Positions 11,875-26,235 of a stretch of 64,000 nt of DNA are shown piece by piece. Position 1 is the stretch's first letter. Every line of letters starts with the position of its first letter. Under the pieces are notes generated by a model. It did no database searches, was not told where the DNA came from, and was given only the letters and a program-made list of their open reading frames with translations. The stretch covers positions 33,296,878 to 33,360,877 of the forward strand of contig OX463788.1 in assembly GCA_949825025.1 (NCBI GenBank), in the 5' to 3' direction. The position numbers were made by a program, and so were the translations under genes. This DNA is from Siphlonurus alternatus (Eukaryota > Arthropoda > Insecta > Ephemeroptera > Siphlonuridae).

Positions 11875-12235
11875 TAAGGATGAATCTCAGTAGGTTGATA
11901 TCTCGCAATTGTACCGCCTGAATGCAACAAGACTTGCAGTAGACTTAGAACTCACCATCAATAGGTGGCATACAAATTTTGAAGCGAATCTGTCTTATCA
12001 GTTTTGTGAAAACTGAGGTAGAAGTTTAACATTGGCCTTATGGACGGAAACCGGAAATGGAGCTGTTGTAAGAAAACTGCAAGATTGAATTTGCTCAAAC
12101 CATAAGCGATCAAGTTTTAGAACATTCTCGATTTTTTAAAATTTATTTCATTCGATTCGTTTGCAGGGAAATATTCTTTGACTCCGAAGTAACTGAGATT
12201 AATCGTTAATGACTAATGCAGTAATGAGTCTAAAA
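11875..12235 (+). repeat. Old dispersed repeat, copy 2, uninterrupted
   Basis: Diverged counterpart of 3295-4185 without a SINE. It gives the empty-site reference for dating that insertion. The family is unknown. Confidence 0.65.
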
Positions 12236-12429
12236 AAACAAAACATTTTTTTTTAATTCACTATATTTTGTCAGTAGTGAAATATTTTCTAGATATATAT
12301 ATTTTCAATGCCATGCAATTACATTATTTTATTTATTTTATTTTAATTTGACCACTGGCGGTACAATACAGTAACAAACATTGTTACAGTACAGCATTAG
12401 TCTTGTCAATTTAGGTATGAATACTAAAA

Positions 12430-12633
12430 ATCCTGGCTGAGGTTTCCACGTTTCCCTCAGCCGCAGGCAAATGCCGGGATGGATTTGCAAGGCCGTGGCC
12501 GTCCCCGTTCCAGAAGAGCCCGCGAAACGCTCAAGTTAGGGTTTCGGAAGGTTCGGGGTTTCAAGTAGTATGTATTTAGTAAATAGAAGTACCCAATAGG
12601 GTTTAATTAAAAATTAAAAAAAAAAAAAAAAAA
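12430..12633 (+). mobile_element. 5S rRNA-derived SINE, subfamily 1, 5'-truncated
   Basis: It begins within the body (CCTGGCTGAGGTTTCCACG) and lacks the 5S head. The 3' body is intact and ends in about 18 A. 5' truncation is typical of target-primed retrotransposition. It is within the intron between exons A and B, antisense to the gene. Confidence 0.83.
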
Positions 12634-15600
12634 ACATCAAAACAAACACAACATTTATAGATCTGAAGTAAATATCAGACTCGTCAGAAGATAAAAAATA
12701 TGTTTTATAAATATGAATCCATAAAATTTAGTGTTGTGCTTATTATTTTAGGCTCCCTATACATATTATGCATATAATTTTATGAATAAATTTGAACATT
12801 TTTTAATGATGTAACTTTAAGGATATCTTTTTCAACAATTTTGGTTTCATTATGGAAAAATTGTTTTAAATTATTTTATTGATTTATTCTAATAATAGAA
12901 ACATATTTGTTTCTATGCATGCATTTACTAATGTGTCTATTACATTAAACCAAGGCATTTATGTGATTTTATATTGAGTATAATACGATACACTGTATTT
13001 TAATACTAAATATTGAATTTCATACTAATGTACACTAAAATATATTTTTATGTTTTAGAGTTTCGTTGCACGTCACTAGCTTTTTAAACAATAAGATTTA
13101 CATATATAATATATAAACAGTTGGTGCTATGAAATATGTATTCGCTATAAATATAAATTCTCCATCTGATGTTCATGTCAACGGAAGCTTTGCTGATTGA
13201 AAGATAAACTTCCTGAGTAAGCAACTAGCTGGAGCTCAGAAGTCTCAGAATCAATGAAAGCTTTTAAAGGCTCCAAACTACGGCAAAACATTATCATATA
13301 GCAGCTTATTCGTAATTTTATCAAAATAAAATGTTTTCAAATCAAGAATAAGGGGTGCGAACAATTTAATATTTAGCAATATAGAAGCTATTCAAAAAGA
13401 AGTTAACATAAAATATAATGTACTGAGTAATAAATGTAGAAAATTTCCAGGCTGAATCTATGCTAAGTTTTCAGTGAATAGCCCCTATAATTTTATATAT
13501 TGCATTTTGCTTTAAATAAATATAAATAAAAGTGCGGTTGACATTAAATTAATAATAATAAAAAAATATGTGTTAAAGCTTTAGGAAAACTTTAACAGTA
13601 ATACAATAGTGTTTTTCATTTACATTTACGATATAATACCAATTGTGAGAGCGAGTGAATCTGAAAAGTGCTTTAAAATGTGGCGTGTATTTAGTTTATT
13701 TGAGCTGCAGTTCTTAAAAAACAAAATTTAATTTAACAAAAATTGTCAAGTAGTAAGTGATAAATATGGTGGAGTGTTTTATAAAAACAACAAATTCTAT
13801 ACAATCGGATATTTTTTGTAAGGTATGTACGTACTGTTTTAATTATATTTTAAAGTTATTATTTTTGCCCTAATTATTTAATTTTTAAACAGCGCTTGAA
13901 ATATATTAGGTCACAATATTAATATTTATTATAAATTATAAGTTTAGTCTTATTTATTATTATTTTTTTATTAATATTTATTTATTCGAGAATTTTGCGT
14001 CATTAAAATCATCTTTATTTTGCGCAAAACTAGATGTGCTCAAAATTTTGTTTTGTTGTTTTTGTTGTTTCTTTCATATTTTTATTTTCCATTTTATAAA
14101 ATATTTCAAGGGTAAAAAATTCAACACTTCAAGTGCTTGATGCTTGTCTATAATAATGAAATAATGATTATCGCTGTAAAATAATTTTACAGTAAAACAG
14201 TTTTTTTAATGACAAGATTTTTTTTTTTTTATATTACAATATAAACTTACTGCACGATAGATCAAAGTAATTTCCTTCCACATAGTGACTTAGAATAATG
14301 AAAGCACAACAATGTTCTTTCATATTAAAATTATTAAAACCATAACAGAGTACGAATATTAAGATAACTGACTAAAACTTTTAAATTGCACTCATATTTT
14401 TATAAATAATGGTAACAAAATCATTGTTTGTTTATTTATATACTGTATTTATGTTAATCGCTTATATTGTTTAATGTCATTACTGTGTTGCCAATTCATA
14501 ATGACACGAATTGAGTTTTTTCACATCCAAATCGTTTCTCCATACTGCTGCTGCTGAGCTGTAAAGCTGTACAGATTATTTTACTGACAATGTATAATGT
14601 AAAACACCCTAGTCCACAAGACCATAATTGTTTATTTTGTTAGCCAATGTAAAGAGAAAATAAAAGTAAAATGCTGTGCCTTCTTTTGGCTCTTATAAAA
14701 TTGTGAGAGCATACACTCGTCAAAATTGTGTGTTTTGATTGAAAAAATGTGTACAATATTTATATCTCCATAAATAATTTTAATTTTCTTAAAAAAAAAA
14801 TACCGAGCACAGAATTTTTTATTAATATTTATTTAGCAATATAAAATTATTGAATTTACATATTTTTTTATTGTCTGTGAACCATGCACGTATTCTTGGC
14901 AGTATTCAATAACTGATACATTGCTAGGCTGATGGTGAAATAGGTGACTGATAAAGAAGCCTTGCTGAGTGAGTATATTTGTATGGTGTTCGAGTAGATG
15001 GAGATGAAAAGTCTTACATGTGCACCACACTTTATTTCCATGAAGCTTTATTCGAAGAAGACTTGGTGAAATTCAATTCAATGCAAATCTAATACAAAAT
15101 GTTTCTTTTTTTCTGTTCTTTTTTTTATACATATATCATAGATAGATAAAATATAGACTGCAAAATGTATTCAGAGATTTCAGAGTTCGACCTTGTTACA
15201 AGTAAATTTTGAAAACAACATAGCTAACAGCTATCTATATTCAATTGCATTTTATTGATATTTATAAATTTTAGTACTGGCTAACAGCTTTTTCCATTCT
15301 ATTTGTTTTAACAGGTTTATTTGAAAGTTTAGAAAATGAGGCAAGGCTTCAGAATAGCACGAACTTACAAATTTACCCCTTCCCTCTGCCTGATGTGCTG
15401 GAATTTCAAGAGACAAAAATATGCAGATATTGCAGAGCTCTTTCTCTAAAACTTGAAACTATAATTGGAATAAATAAATAAATTTACGTTTGAATCACTC
15501 CTGTATAGTCAGTTTTTCCGACTGATTTTAGTGTCATAAAGTAAATACACACTGACATGTACAGTACATAGATTCTGATTGCAATATATGTTAATAGGGA

Positions 15601-16662
15601 CCAAAATAAAACAACATCCCTGCAAAGTCTGCAAGGTATATTAAATCTTATAAGTTCTTTGATATTGACCAGGGAGTTGTTCAAATAATATCATCACCAT
15701 TCAAGAATTTTCAATAGCTTATTATAATAGCTGATGCTTGAGTTACGAAAGGAATTAATATGCTATATATTTTCTATTGCAATTCTGACGTAAAAAAATG
15801 CTTGAGTGGGGTATTAGAACATCATCTGATGCATTACAATTCACTTACACTCAGCTGCTCGATCCTTTGATACTACACATACATACAAATGTGTGGTAGA
15901 TTGAGCGATGATCTCAATTCATAATTCTTGGTTAATGAACACAAAAATAACATGTGGTTGATGAAAACAGTATAATAATAGGGTATAATCCTTTCGTTGT
16001 ACTGTATCTCTACCAACAATACATTTATTAGGATTAATGGATCAAACAGTGCGCCAGCGTGTCCAAGATTAAATGATTGCAAACATCACGTTTCAGTACA
16101 GCAGACGTACAGGCGGTATTTGCGGAGAGGAAAACGTGTACAAATTAACAGAACTGTTTATTTCAATTCCCATCGAAGATTACAAAAAGATATACTCTTT
16201 TTCATGTTGTAGAGTGTAGGTAGGTCTAATTAACAATTAAACGTACAAATGATATCGTCAGAATCATGCAGTTAGCATAATTATATGTGTATGAGCAATT
16301 TGAATGAAAAGGGAAGGCATGTCAAAATTGCTACGTAACATCAAAAAGCTTACTTTCTTACATTTACACTGTAAGATTTCTGGTAACATGCATGCAACAT
16401 GTATATAGTCTAATTTAATTAAATTCTTTTGCATTAATTAAATTGTCTTAAAATTTTCCCACTTATAAAACAATATATACTAATATTATATCATGCCATC
16501 CCATAGTTAAGAAAATTACTAGGATTTAAGTCATTGTTTCATTACAAATACAAAAATAGTAACAAAAATACTAAAATCCGTCTTATGTTTTAGGTAATGG
16601 ACACCAAATTGTATTAGATTATGAGTTATATTATTTGAATCATAATGTTTTTTCTTGCTTAA
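12634..16662. other. Intron A-B, feature-poor part
   Basis: 4 kb of AT-rich sequence. No coding exon, no clear repeat with a second copy and no RNA gene were recognised. Confidence 0.55.
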
Positions 16663-17073
16663 GGGCATTGGGTGTAGCACCGGTAGTTGGCAACACTGAC
16701 GTATCTACACCATGTTAATTTTTTATCATTGCTCCTCGGAGTAATTTTTATGCTAGAGCTAAGCTGATTGCTGTAGTATCAAGATAATTAGTAGCCCAAG
16801 TGCACAATTTGGCTAAATAAAGCCTGATTTAAAGAAAAGTATTTTTTAGTAATTTTTTAAATTTGCATGCATTTTTCTAAAATATAAAAAAAAATAATTT
16901 TCTTTAAATCAGGCTTTATTTAGCCAAATTGTGCACTTGGTCTACTAATTATCTTGATACTACAGCAATCAGCTTAGCTCTAGCATAAAAATTACTCCGA
17001 GGAGCAATGATAAAAAATTAGCATGGTGAAGATACGTCAGTGTTGCCAACTACCGGTGCTACACCCAATGCCC
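16663..17073. mobile_element. Long foldback element with 3-bp TAA duplication
   Basis: Two arms of about 175 bp are almost perfectly complementary around a short AT-rich loop. Termini are GGGCATTGGG on the left and its complement on the right, each flanked by TAA (16660-16662, 17074-17076). A GGG-type end with a 3-bp TAA duplication fits non-autonomous PIF/Harbinger elements. No transposase is encoded. Confidence 0.82.
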
Positions 17074-18375
17074 TAATTAAATTGTACTTAGAATTTTAGG
17101 GAATTTTAAATTGTTGTAAGTGCTGAGTAACCAAATTTTAGAAAATTTAAATTAAACTAATTAAATATGTTAAATTACAACAAGATATAAAAAAATACTT
17201 TTTAAATAATATATATGTTTAATAAATGCGAAATTAAATTTGTGTTGACACTAATTATGTAAATTGACAACGAAAGAATGTATTGTGCATTAACTGGACA
17301 CTGCTGTACGATTTAATGCCACTTATAATAAAAATAATAGAACTTGGAAGGAATTCAGTAATACTATTGGCACTACAAAATACACGATAATTTAAAATTC
17401 AATAATGAGAATTCAAATTTCTTAAAATGCTTGTAATATGCAATGCCTTTTATAAACAGGAAACTGCTTGTTGTGTTAATCACATGCCAGGCCGCTACTC
17501 TTTATCTGGACTCATAGGGTTGTAAAAATTAATATAGTTAATAAATAATAATAGAAATTAAAATCGAAAAATTACTAGAAGTGATCAATAGTTCATTACA
17601 ATGTGCTGCTTTTTGAAAGGAAAAAAAAAAAAAAAAAAACGACAAGCCTCTTGAATGAGGGTTAACAACCTATACCATTTGTGTGTATGTGCTGGTTGTT
17701 TTATAATCATTTTATAGAATTCATAGTAAAATAGTAGCACGTTTGAAGCCTGTAGGATTTTATGCGTCATGCATGCATAATAATAAAAAAAATTATTGTA
17801 TAAATTGTTTTGCATTATTTTCTAACTTTTTACGCAAATATATTCCATTAAAACAATTATACATAATATATTAATATTGTACAAAATTTCACTCGTGAAA
17901 TAGATCATTAATGTATCTGTGTGTGTGTGTGTCAAAGATTTTGTATGTATAACCTTTATTTATATACAGTATATACAAAATCCTTAATCCTTAGTGTGTG
18001 TATGTGTTTAAAATGAATGATAAACAATAATCACTGCTCAAAATGATGCTCTCTATTTTTGTCTCATTTCCTTCTGTTATATACGACGGTACAGTACGTC
18101 ATTTAGGTACTCGCGTTCACTCAGCAGTGGTACCGGTACTTGCTAAAAGCTACAGAAGCTTTATACATGCTTGTTTGCTTGCTTGCCTGCCCGAGGCGCC
18201 TATTGTTTCCTAGAAAGTTAGGAGTTAGTGGCAGACAGGATAAAAGTGACTGTGGTGTTGGAGTTTGGAGTTAAGAGATCATAAGCGAAAACGAGCGTAG
18301 GCGCGCAAGGCACTTGGAAATGAGATGAAGACGATAGAACGAGCAGCAGATTTTGACAGGAGGCTGTAAGCGAGA

Positions 18376-18569
<194 letters not shown>

Positions 18570-18794
18570 GCGAAGCTACTTAAAACATATACATTATTTA
18601 TTCTGAATTTATAAAAACTTAATTGCAAGTGTTTAAAATAATTTTATTTCCACTGTCATGAAATTTCCATTTTAATTATATACATACATGATATTTTTTA
18701 AATAATGAAAGAAATAATATAAATATAATTTAATTTGATTACATTTGTTTATTTGATTCAATTCAACAATTCCTGCAGGTTTTGTATACGTACA

Positions 18795-18900
18795 TTATAC
18801 AATTATGAGATTATGACATCATAATTGGTTGGATGGAAGAGTGGGCCATTTTAGCCTAAATCCCGCCTCCTAAATAAAGACGATTTTATTATTATTATAA
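18795..18900 (+). repeat. Possible non-LTR element 3' end with TTA tail
   Basis: GTGGGCCATTTTAGCCTAAA, then CGCCTCCTAAATAAAGACGA and a run of TTATTATTAT. This is the form of an RTE-like LINE or SINE 3' end; no coding part is visible. Confidence 0.4.
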
Positions 18901-19669
18901 CATTACAACTATCATAAGATTCATAAGTCATAATTAAGATATAAAATAGTTTTTATAAGTTTCTGTTCTAAATTAATGCTAACATGATAAGAAAAAATAC
19001 ATAAACAAATATTACACAAATTACACTTATCATTATAATATTGGCAGTATGAGATCGTATCATATTGCAGATTTTTCTGTAATAGAGGTGACGTTTTATT
19101 ATTTACTGGTAAACATAATGCTATAAAATATTCGATTCACTATTATTTTTCAAGCATATTTATAAATGTAAGAATAATAGCTAACTCTCCCGTTATAGTC
19201 CCGTTAGCAGAGATTTTTAGCCAGTCATCTGGCAAAAAGAGACATTTAGCAGTACCATTCACTAGTTGGAAAATTTAACCATCAACAATAGCTGCTGTGT
19301 ACGTGTACACTGTATAATAATTATGCAAGGCGAGTTCTACAGGTAACTGATAAAGCCAACGGTCTTCTTTTACCAGATGAAAACTGACATGTGTTATAGG
19401 ACAGGTCCAATCAACTCATATTTCTTACATTAACTCCATTAACTCACTTGGTCATCAATGTCATCATAATGTATTTCATATAGTTGCTCAAGTGCTGGAA
19501 TATTTGCTCGCAATTATCGGGCAGTAGTATAAGTATGCACGCGGAGCCTAATTTTATCACAATTTTATTTATATATATTTATTTAACTTTACATGCTGTA
19601 CATAAAAAATAGACCCAGATGCACTAGGACGCACTCGTTTCCATTTACCTTAAATTTAACTCTTACAGT

Positions 19670-19733
19670 GCTTCCCCCCCCCCCTTCCAACCTTTTTTTT
19701 TTTTTTTATTATAATTATTTTTTTTTCACTGGA
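19670..19733. mobile_element. Fragment related to the hAT-type MITE
   Basis: C-tract followed by T-tract and CACTGGATCCACGCCT, resembling the right end of 41755-41915. The left end is not recognisable. Confidence 0.4.
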
Positions 19734-20128
19734 TCCACGCCTAAAGCTAATGTTATTATTGTATGGCATTACTAATTACCATTGTTGTTTATGTTGTATG
19801 CTTTCTATGATTTTTGAACTGTTGTTAGTAGTGTTTATTCCATGCAGGTTAATTCTTAATTGAACGTTGAACTTTTTACTCACTTGTCAGTTTTAGCTGC
19901 AGTTTCATGTGAATATTCTTTTAAAAGTCATGCAATTTGTACATCAAATAAGAATAGTAAGATGTTTTGAAACAATGCTAAAGAACTTCATTACACAATA
20001 ATAAAAGAAGTTTTTATATTTAAGCGGTATCGAAATGTTCCATAGTTCACTCAATAGTCTGCTGCATTTTGTAGCCTCTTATTACTAATTTGATAGCTAT
20101 AAGTTCATAAAGGGTGAAATTTACATGA

Positions 20129-20129
20129 T

Positions 20130-20216
<87 letters not shown>

Positions 20217-20217
20217 T
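20129..20217. repeat. (TTTA)n microsatellite
   Basis: About 22 perfect TTTA units within the intron between exons A and B. Confidence 0.95.
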
Positions 20218-21394
20218 GAATATTATGATCGAGTTGTTTGAGTCATGCAGCCATCAATAATCTTAAAAAATTATTTCCAAACTTCTATTGTGATGAAAAA
20301 CGCAAACGCAAATCCAGGCTATGAACGTAAGTCATGTCAATGCTACTTGGAAACTGAAATAAATATTAATTAACCAATATCATAATATTGCAACTTTTTT
20401 TACCATGTATAATTATTATGTAATGAACGGTATCATTTTGGTATAATTAAGAAAATATGTATAGATGTATACAACATACTTGCTTACTATAAATGAATAA
20501 TCACTGTCCTTGCAGCTGTCAAATATGTACTTGTTGATTTCTCGCTTGATTGAATTTTCTTAACGCAGTGCGTAAAACTTTCATTGCAAACAATTCTCGG
20601 TATAAATATACATATTTTTTCCGAAGTTTGCAAGAAAATCTTGAATATGTTCTCTCAAGCTTTTGCTTTTCATAGACCCTCCAATCAAGGCTTTCAAAGT
20701 TTCATAAGCAAGCAATGTTATTCATCAAGAATCAAAGAAAAGCAAACTTATTATTAAAAAAAATTTAAGTACGGAGCATTGATTGCACGGTTCCTTCTCC
20801 CAATCTCTCTCTTTCTCTCTTATTGTATCTCCTCATATCCATCTGTAATTATTAATATTATCATTGTTGCAAAATACAACCATTGTATATCAGCAAAACG
20901 TCCCCAACTTCTTCTGAAAATAAAAATCAGGTAAAAATGAACGCTTCATTCAGTTTTATTATAATATTTTGACGACATCGATTTTTAGTAAATTTATTAG
21001 GAAATAATTTTGTTCTAAAAATTAATAATAGTTATAATTTAATATTCGATTTTAAGTCTATTGAGACCTATATAATGAAAAAGAAATATATAAGAAAAGA
21101 TTGCTTTCATTAACTTTTAATAAACTTGAATTATCAAAGAAATGTATCAATATAATATCGATAATAAATTTATTTTTCAATAAATCTTCAATGGTAAGAT
21201 ATATATTATTAATTTTAAACTCATTGGAATTTTATATTTTCTGTGGGTTTAAGATTAAATTTGAAAAAGAGAATTATAAAATATTCTTTAAATATATAAA
21301 AGCTTACTTATTTTTTTTATTTTCTCGTATAATATATATTCATATTTTTCATTTCAACATTCTGTACGTCTTGTTCATCTGTCCTTACCAAATT

Positions 21395-21545
21395 TTGAGC
21401 CAGTGTTTGCAACCTGTTGCCGTGCCTCCTCGCTGAAACATCCTCCACCCTACTAGTGCCTCGTGCTCGTTCGCTCTGCATCTCTTCCATCTCTTGTTCA
21501 TCTCTCATCTCCCTCTATAGCCAGCCAGCTCGTTCACCCGACCCA
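21395..21545 (-). other. Balanced-composition island, possible alternative exon
   Basis: A minus-strand open frame from about 21508 encodes a charged peptide (MRDEQEMEEMQSERARGTSR) and meets a possible donor, AATTTG then GTAAGGAC, at about 21391. It lies inside the exon A-B intron on the gene's strand, so an alternative first exon is possible. No similarity is recognised. Confidence 0.22.
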
Positions 21546-22037
21546 CCTTTTACGCTTCAGTTATTTTACATCACGACTTCAGGATCAAAATAAAAATAGA
21601 TAGAACTCGTTTTCTTACTGCCATTACATTTCTACCTTATACGAGTATTTTAATGTGTTTATATTATTCATTGTATACTACATATAAAAGGCATACATGC
21701 ATATTATGAAAAAAAAATCACGTTAGATAATATTGTCACATGCCAACTGAAGGGTGACCTGTTTGCCGGAATGAAAGCTACCCAATGGCATGTATTACTA
21801 GGGTGAGGGGTAAGTGGGAAGTAATTGTCAAATGAGTGCTACTTAAGGTTGGACTGTCTTTATTAAAATTTAGACAAAATCACAATTCAGGTACCAGTAA
21901 CGAGAAGAGAGGCTACAATATACTCACTGATAATTTGCGTGTGGAGTTAGAGCTGCTCCGAGCTAGCCCAGCCGTTGACGACCAGCTAAACTCAGGGTGC
22001 TCTACTCCGATCATGACAATATGTCAATAATTATATT

Positions 22038-22193
22038 GGGTGCGATTCACAAAGCAGTTAGCCAGGTTTCTAACCATGTTTAGCTTAACCACGTTTAACT
22101 ATACCTGCAGTTTTACGGTTTAACCACCTAGTTAAACGTGGTTAAGCTAAACGTGGTTAAAAACGTGGCTAACTGCTTCGTGAATCGCGCCCA
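22038..22193. mobile_element. Hairpin MITE, GATTCAC family, copy 1
   Basis: Full-length palindrome with ends GGGTGCGATTCAC and GTGAATCGCGCCC; ATT flanks both sides, a possible 3-bp duplication. The interior repeats TTAACCACGTTTAAC-like words. Confidence 0.85.
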
Positions 22194-22282
22194 TTAGCAA
22201 CAAATTTTATAGTAAAATATATAAATATAATATAAAAATGAACCATACATTATAATAATAAAGATGTAGTTGTAATTTTATA

Positions 22283-22460
22283 GGGGGACATTCACAAAGC
22301 ACTTTAACCCCCACTTTAGCCCCGATTTTTAACCCTGGTGCTAAACATGGTACTAAACCAGGGGCTAACCATGTTAAGCTCATAGTTTGGCACCATGTTT
22401 AGCACCAGGGTTAAAAATCGGGGCTAAAGTGGGGGTTAAAGTGCTTTGTGAATGTCCCCC
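22283..22460. mobile_element. Hairpin MITE, GATTCAC-like ends with different interior, copy 2
   Basis: Near-perfect palindrome with ends GGGGGACATTCACAAAGC, flanked by ATA on both sides. The interior (CCCCCACTTTAGCCCCGATT) is unlike copy 1 although the outer ATTCACAAAGC is shared. Confidence 0.85.
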
Positions 22461-22986
22461 ATAATATATTAATGTGATATCAAATATATTTTTTAAACAT
22501 TTAATAATTAATTTACAATTATTTCAGTTCATAATCTGAAAACTGACGTGAAAAATTTGATTGCGTGCTATGTAAATGGAAACTTGTAAAAAAGAAAATT
22601 TTAGAAAAAATTCTTAATAATACAATCATATATTAAAAATAAAATATACATCACAGATATCTTGTATATATTATACTTTATTTCATGCAGTGACGTCAAT
22701 TTAATTTTTGTATTCTTAGATAAAAGCACTTACGAAGCTAAGGCAAACGTACCTACTATATGTATAGAAATATATATTTTTAAGAGACAAGAGGAGATGA
22801 GCATTTAAGAGAGTGGTCTAAGAAGCGCGGCGGCTCTTTCCATAACGATGTAACGATCGTAACGATGTCGTTACTGAATATTAAAGGGCAAATCTAAATA
22901 AAATAGAAAGGTATTAAAGTAAAGCATCATGCAGTACGAAATGTTACCATGTCATAAATATGAAGAGCAGCAATCAATAAATTGTT

Positions 22987-23015
<29 letters not shown>

Positions 23016-23017
<2 letters not shown>

Positions 23018-23146
23018 TCACGAAGCAGTTAGCCAGGTTGTTAACCACGTTTAACTATATCTGTTTTACGTGTTAAATCACCTAGTTAAACGTGGTTAAG
23101 CTAACCCTGGTTAAAAACCTGACTAACTGCTTCGTGAATCCCACCC
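23016..23146. mobile_element. Hairpin MITE, GATTCAC family, copy 3, abutting an AT microsatellite
   Basis: Same interior as copy 1 (CACGAAGCAGTTAGCCAGGT). The right end is intact (TTCGTGAATCCCACCC), while the left terminal bases are replaced by a (TA)n tract at 22993-23017. Confidence 0.82.
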
Positions 23147-23264
23147 ATATATACTTTAACTGAACCCTGTTTTAATTAAGGGTACTGGTCCCAAGTGAAT
23201 GAATTTAAATTCCCATGCAGTTCCTCATGAACCCGACCTATAGTATATTGCTTAAGGTTTTGTG

Positions 23265-23532
23265 GGTCTCTTCCAAACCAGAGCGTCAATGACTAATTGC
23301 AATCCATCCTAGCATTCGCCTGGTTGAACCCCAAGTCAGGATAGTCGGTGTCGGAGCACGGTCTAAGCACCTCCCGAATGCATATGGCAGTGGCTCGTCT
23401 CTAACCAAAGAGCGAAGGTTCAGACCTCTCGATCTTTTTACTTTTAACTCTCCCATCATAGTAGGATTCGAACGCACGACTTTCTGACTACCAAAGCCAG
23501 GTGCGCTACCAAAGTGCCACCATGCTCGGTAA
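23265..23532 (-). mobile_element. tRNA-derived SINE, minus orientation
   Basis: On the minus strand the head has a polymerase III A box (TAGCGCACCTGG, plus-strand 23497-23508) and a B box (GTTCGAATCC, plus-strand 23464-23473). A non-tRNA body of about 200 bp follows. The bases around the boxes do not fold into a tRNA acceptor stem, so this is a SINE head rather than a tRNA gene. Confidence 0.72.
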
Positions 23533-25323
23533 TTAAAGACAATTATAAAGAGCAAATTTATTCCACTTATATGCCACCAATGTATTGGAAATCAATTTAT
23601 TGTAACTCTAAGATAATCATGACACTTTTGATGAAATAAAAGCTCTATGTTATAAATTCATTAAAAACTCCCAGTTTCCACATTAATTCTTATTTATATT
23701 GTGCTTCAATGATATATGATGTAACAAATCAACAACATTCAGAGAGGAAGAAGGCGTATGAGGGAGAAATTTACCAAACCTCCAGAGTAATAACGGAAAA
23801 AAAATGTTCAGAGGTAAAGTATTTTATTTTTATATTTTATTTGTATGGCTAATTTACTGATTACACAACAAGTTTGGAATACAGTCGATAAGTATGATTT
23901 TTCTCGTATACATACTATTATTACACAGCTAGAATTAATGCGCATATTTTTTTAAAATCAATAAAAAAATTATGAGATGAAACCTCCAATGCATGGCAAA
24001 CGTGGTAGCTTATAAAACTTACTGATTTGAATTCCAGTGAAGTATCTGAGTACTGCAATATGAGCATGTTGGATAGAGTAGGAAAAGCTGTGGGTGGCTT
24101 AATTAGCTTTAATTCATACAGCATACGCAAGTATCATGCAGAGTTGCTGACTGTTACCGATAGTGAGCAATTAACGTTGCATTAAAAATAGAATAAACTG
24201 TTATTGTTGTTTGTAACCATTGACTGAATTTTGCATTGGATTTTTTTAAATCTAAAGCTAAATCTCATACATATATATATGTAATTAATGTGTGATTATT
24301 TATAATATTTACTATAGTTACTACTGTAAAATCAGAACAATAGTATATTATTATGTTTGGCTTATTAATTTTGGTAAAAAAAGTAAATTGATTATGATAT
24401 TTATATGTATATCTATGTTTAATTCTAAAAATGTTCTCATTACAGGTATTAGCAATGTAAACAATAATGTACCTCACGGTTATTTATATGTAATAAATAA
24501 ATACAAAATACAAATATACAGAATAAATTTTGATATTATGTATTATTTCTCATTTACGAACTGTTTTTCGATACTTGATAAATGTATTAATAAAATGTCC
24601 AGTAAATAAATAATTTTTTCCTGTTTTAAGATTAAAATTTGAATCTCACTCTAAGCTCTAAGCAAGTTTCTATTAATAATAAAAAAATTAAGTATAGCAC
24701 AAATATTACTTGCGATGCACTTTATGCGTCTCAAGGTGGTTCGAGGGGCTGCAAATTACTTGTGTGTGTAAATGAGGTGACGTATCATAAATTTTATCCA
24801 CCGTGGCTTATTTATCTACAGTAAATATTGACAGTAACGAGCTTAGCCAGACTCTGATAAAACAATGGTTGGACCCAAATTTTATTAACAAAATATCACA
24901 ACCGCTTGTTATAAAAATCTGACAGAGTTATCTTTTAGCTTAAAATGGTTAACTGAATGCAAACACAAGCAATAAAACTACCTAAAGTACTATATATTAT
25001 ATTGCACATGGCAAAATTAATTTTAATAGTTTAGCGTTTGATTTATAGTGATGAATTAATTGCTTTATTCTTTGTAATAATATACATTGCATGACTATCT
25101 TGCGTACAGGACGTATTTTTCATAAAGATTTCATCAATATAATATTTTGTAAAAAGCAATAATGGTTCTTATATAAAATATTGATTTACATTATTTTTAT
25201 TTTATATCAAGTACAGTAATATAAATATCATGACGCTCTTTTTGCAATAAAATTATGTCTGGTGATTTGTTGTCCTTAAATTAAAAGGTGATCGCTAAGG
25301 TCCAGCAAGTGTCGCGTCATTTC

Positions 25324-25724
25324 TTTTTTTTTTTTTTTTACAAGGATACACCCCTAAGAGCTTACAGCTCGCGGCGGGGTAATGGGGTAATGGGTAGGGA
25401 TAAGGTAGGGAACGGATGGTGGCCACGGCGTGTTACGCGTTCGCGTTCCATCATTCGCTGAGGTGAGACTGAGGGAACCGAGGAAACCCTCAGTCAGGAC
25501 GGACACCTGTACTTTTTCTCAATGGACCAAAGCGATGTCCAAAGCCTGGGAAACCACACACAAGTGCATCATTGCACTGGGTAGAAAGCGAGATGAATTT
25601 ACCCCAGGGAGGGATATTTTTTACTTGAAACGGTCACCCATCCAAGTACTAACCACGCTCGACGTAGCCTGACTTCAGTGATCTAACGAGAACCAGTCAA
25701 ATGCACTGCGCCACGCTCGACCTC
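25324..25724 (-). mobile_element. 5S rRNA-derived SINE, subfamily 2, minus orientation
   Basis: Reverse-oriented copy with a poly-T at 25324-25339 (poly-A on the minus strand). The tail module GAGCTTACAGCTCGCGGCGG is next, and the 5S-like head lies at about 25625-25724. It is close to the 3555 copy through the body and tail. It lies in the intron between exons A and B, in the same orientation as the gene. Confidence 0.85.
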
Positions 25725-26121
25725 ATTATATATATATTTATATATAATTATATTAATGAGTTTCCAACTCTTATAATCGACAATCTATATACTTATTTTT
25801 TTTTTATCACGACTTACGTATTTTCAAAATTTCAGACCTTTTTTTAAACTTACAACACCCCTCACAATCTAAAGGACGCGATGACGTCATATTAATGCAA
25901 CATTTTATCTTTGTGTGCTAAATAATAGCATGCCTATGACGTCATAGCGTTTTGCAGCACGATTTTTAAGATATCCGAGTCAGAGGGTTAGAGAAAAATC
26001 GGAAGAAAATTGACAATACGTAACTCCAAATCCCGTAACAAAATATGCAATAAAAACATTTCATGCCATAGGTTGATTATGAGACTTATGAGTTATGATA
26101 ATATTATTACAGTATTTTAAA

Positions 26122-26149
26122 TACAATCAACAGTTTACAATATTTTATA

Positions 26150-26206
<57 letters not shown>

Positions 26207-26235
26207 CTATAAAATATTGTAAACTGTTGATTGTA
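26122..26235. repeat. Perfect palindrome with a TA microsatellite loop
   Basis: Arms TACAATCAACAGTTTACAAT, then ATTTTATAGT are exactly complementary on either side of about 55 bp of TA repeat. Probably a short MITE whose centre expanded as a microsatellite. Confidence 0.75.

Noticed and set aside
23464..23532. tRNA gene on the minus strand
   Set aside because: A and B boxes are present but there is no closing acceptor stem or anticodon arm; it is a SINE head.
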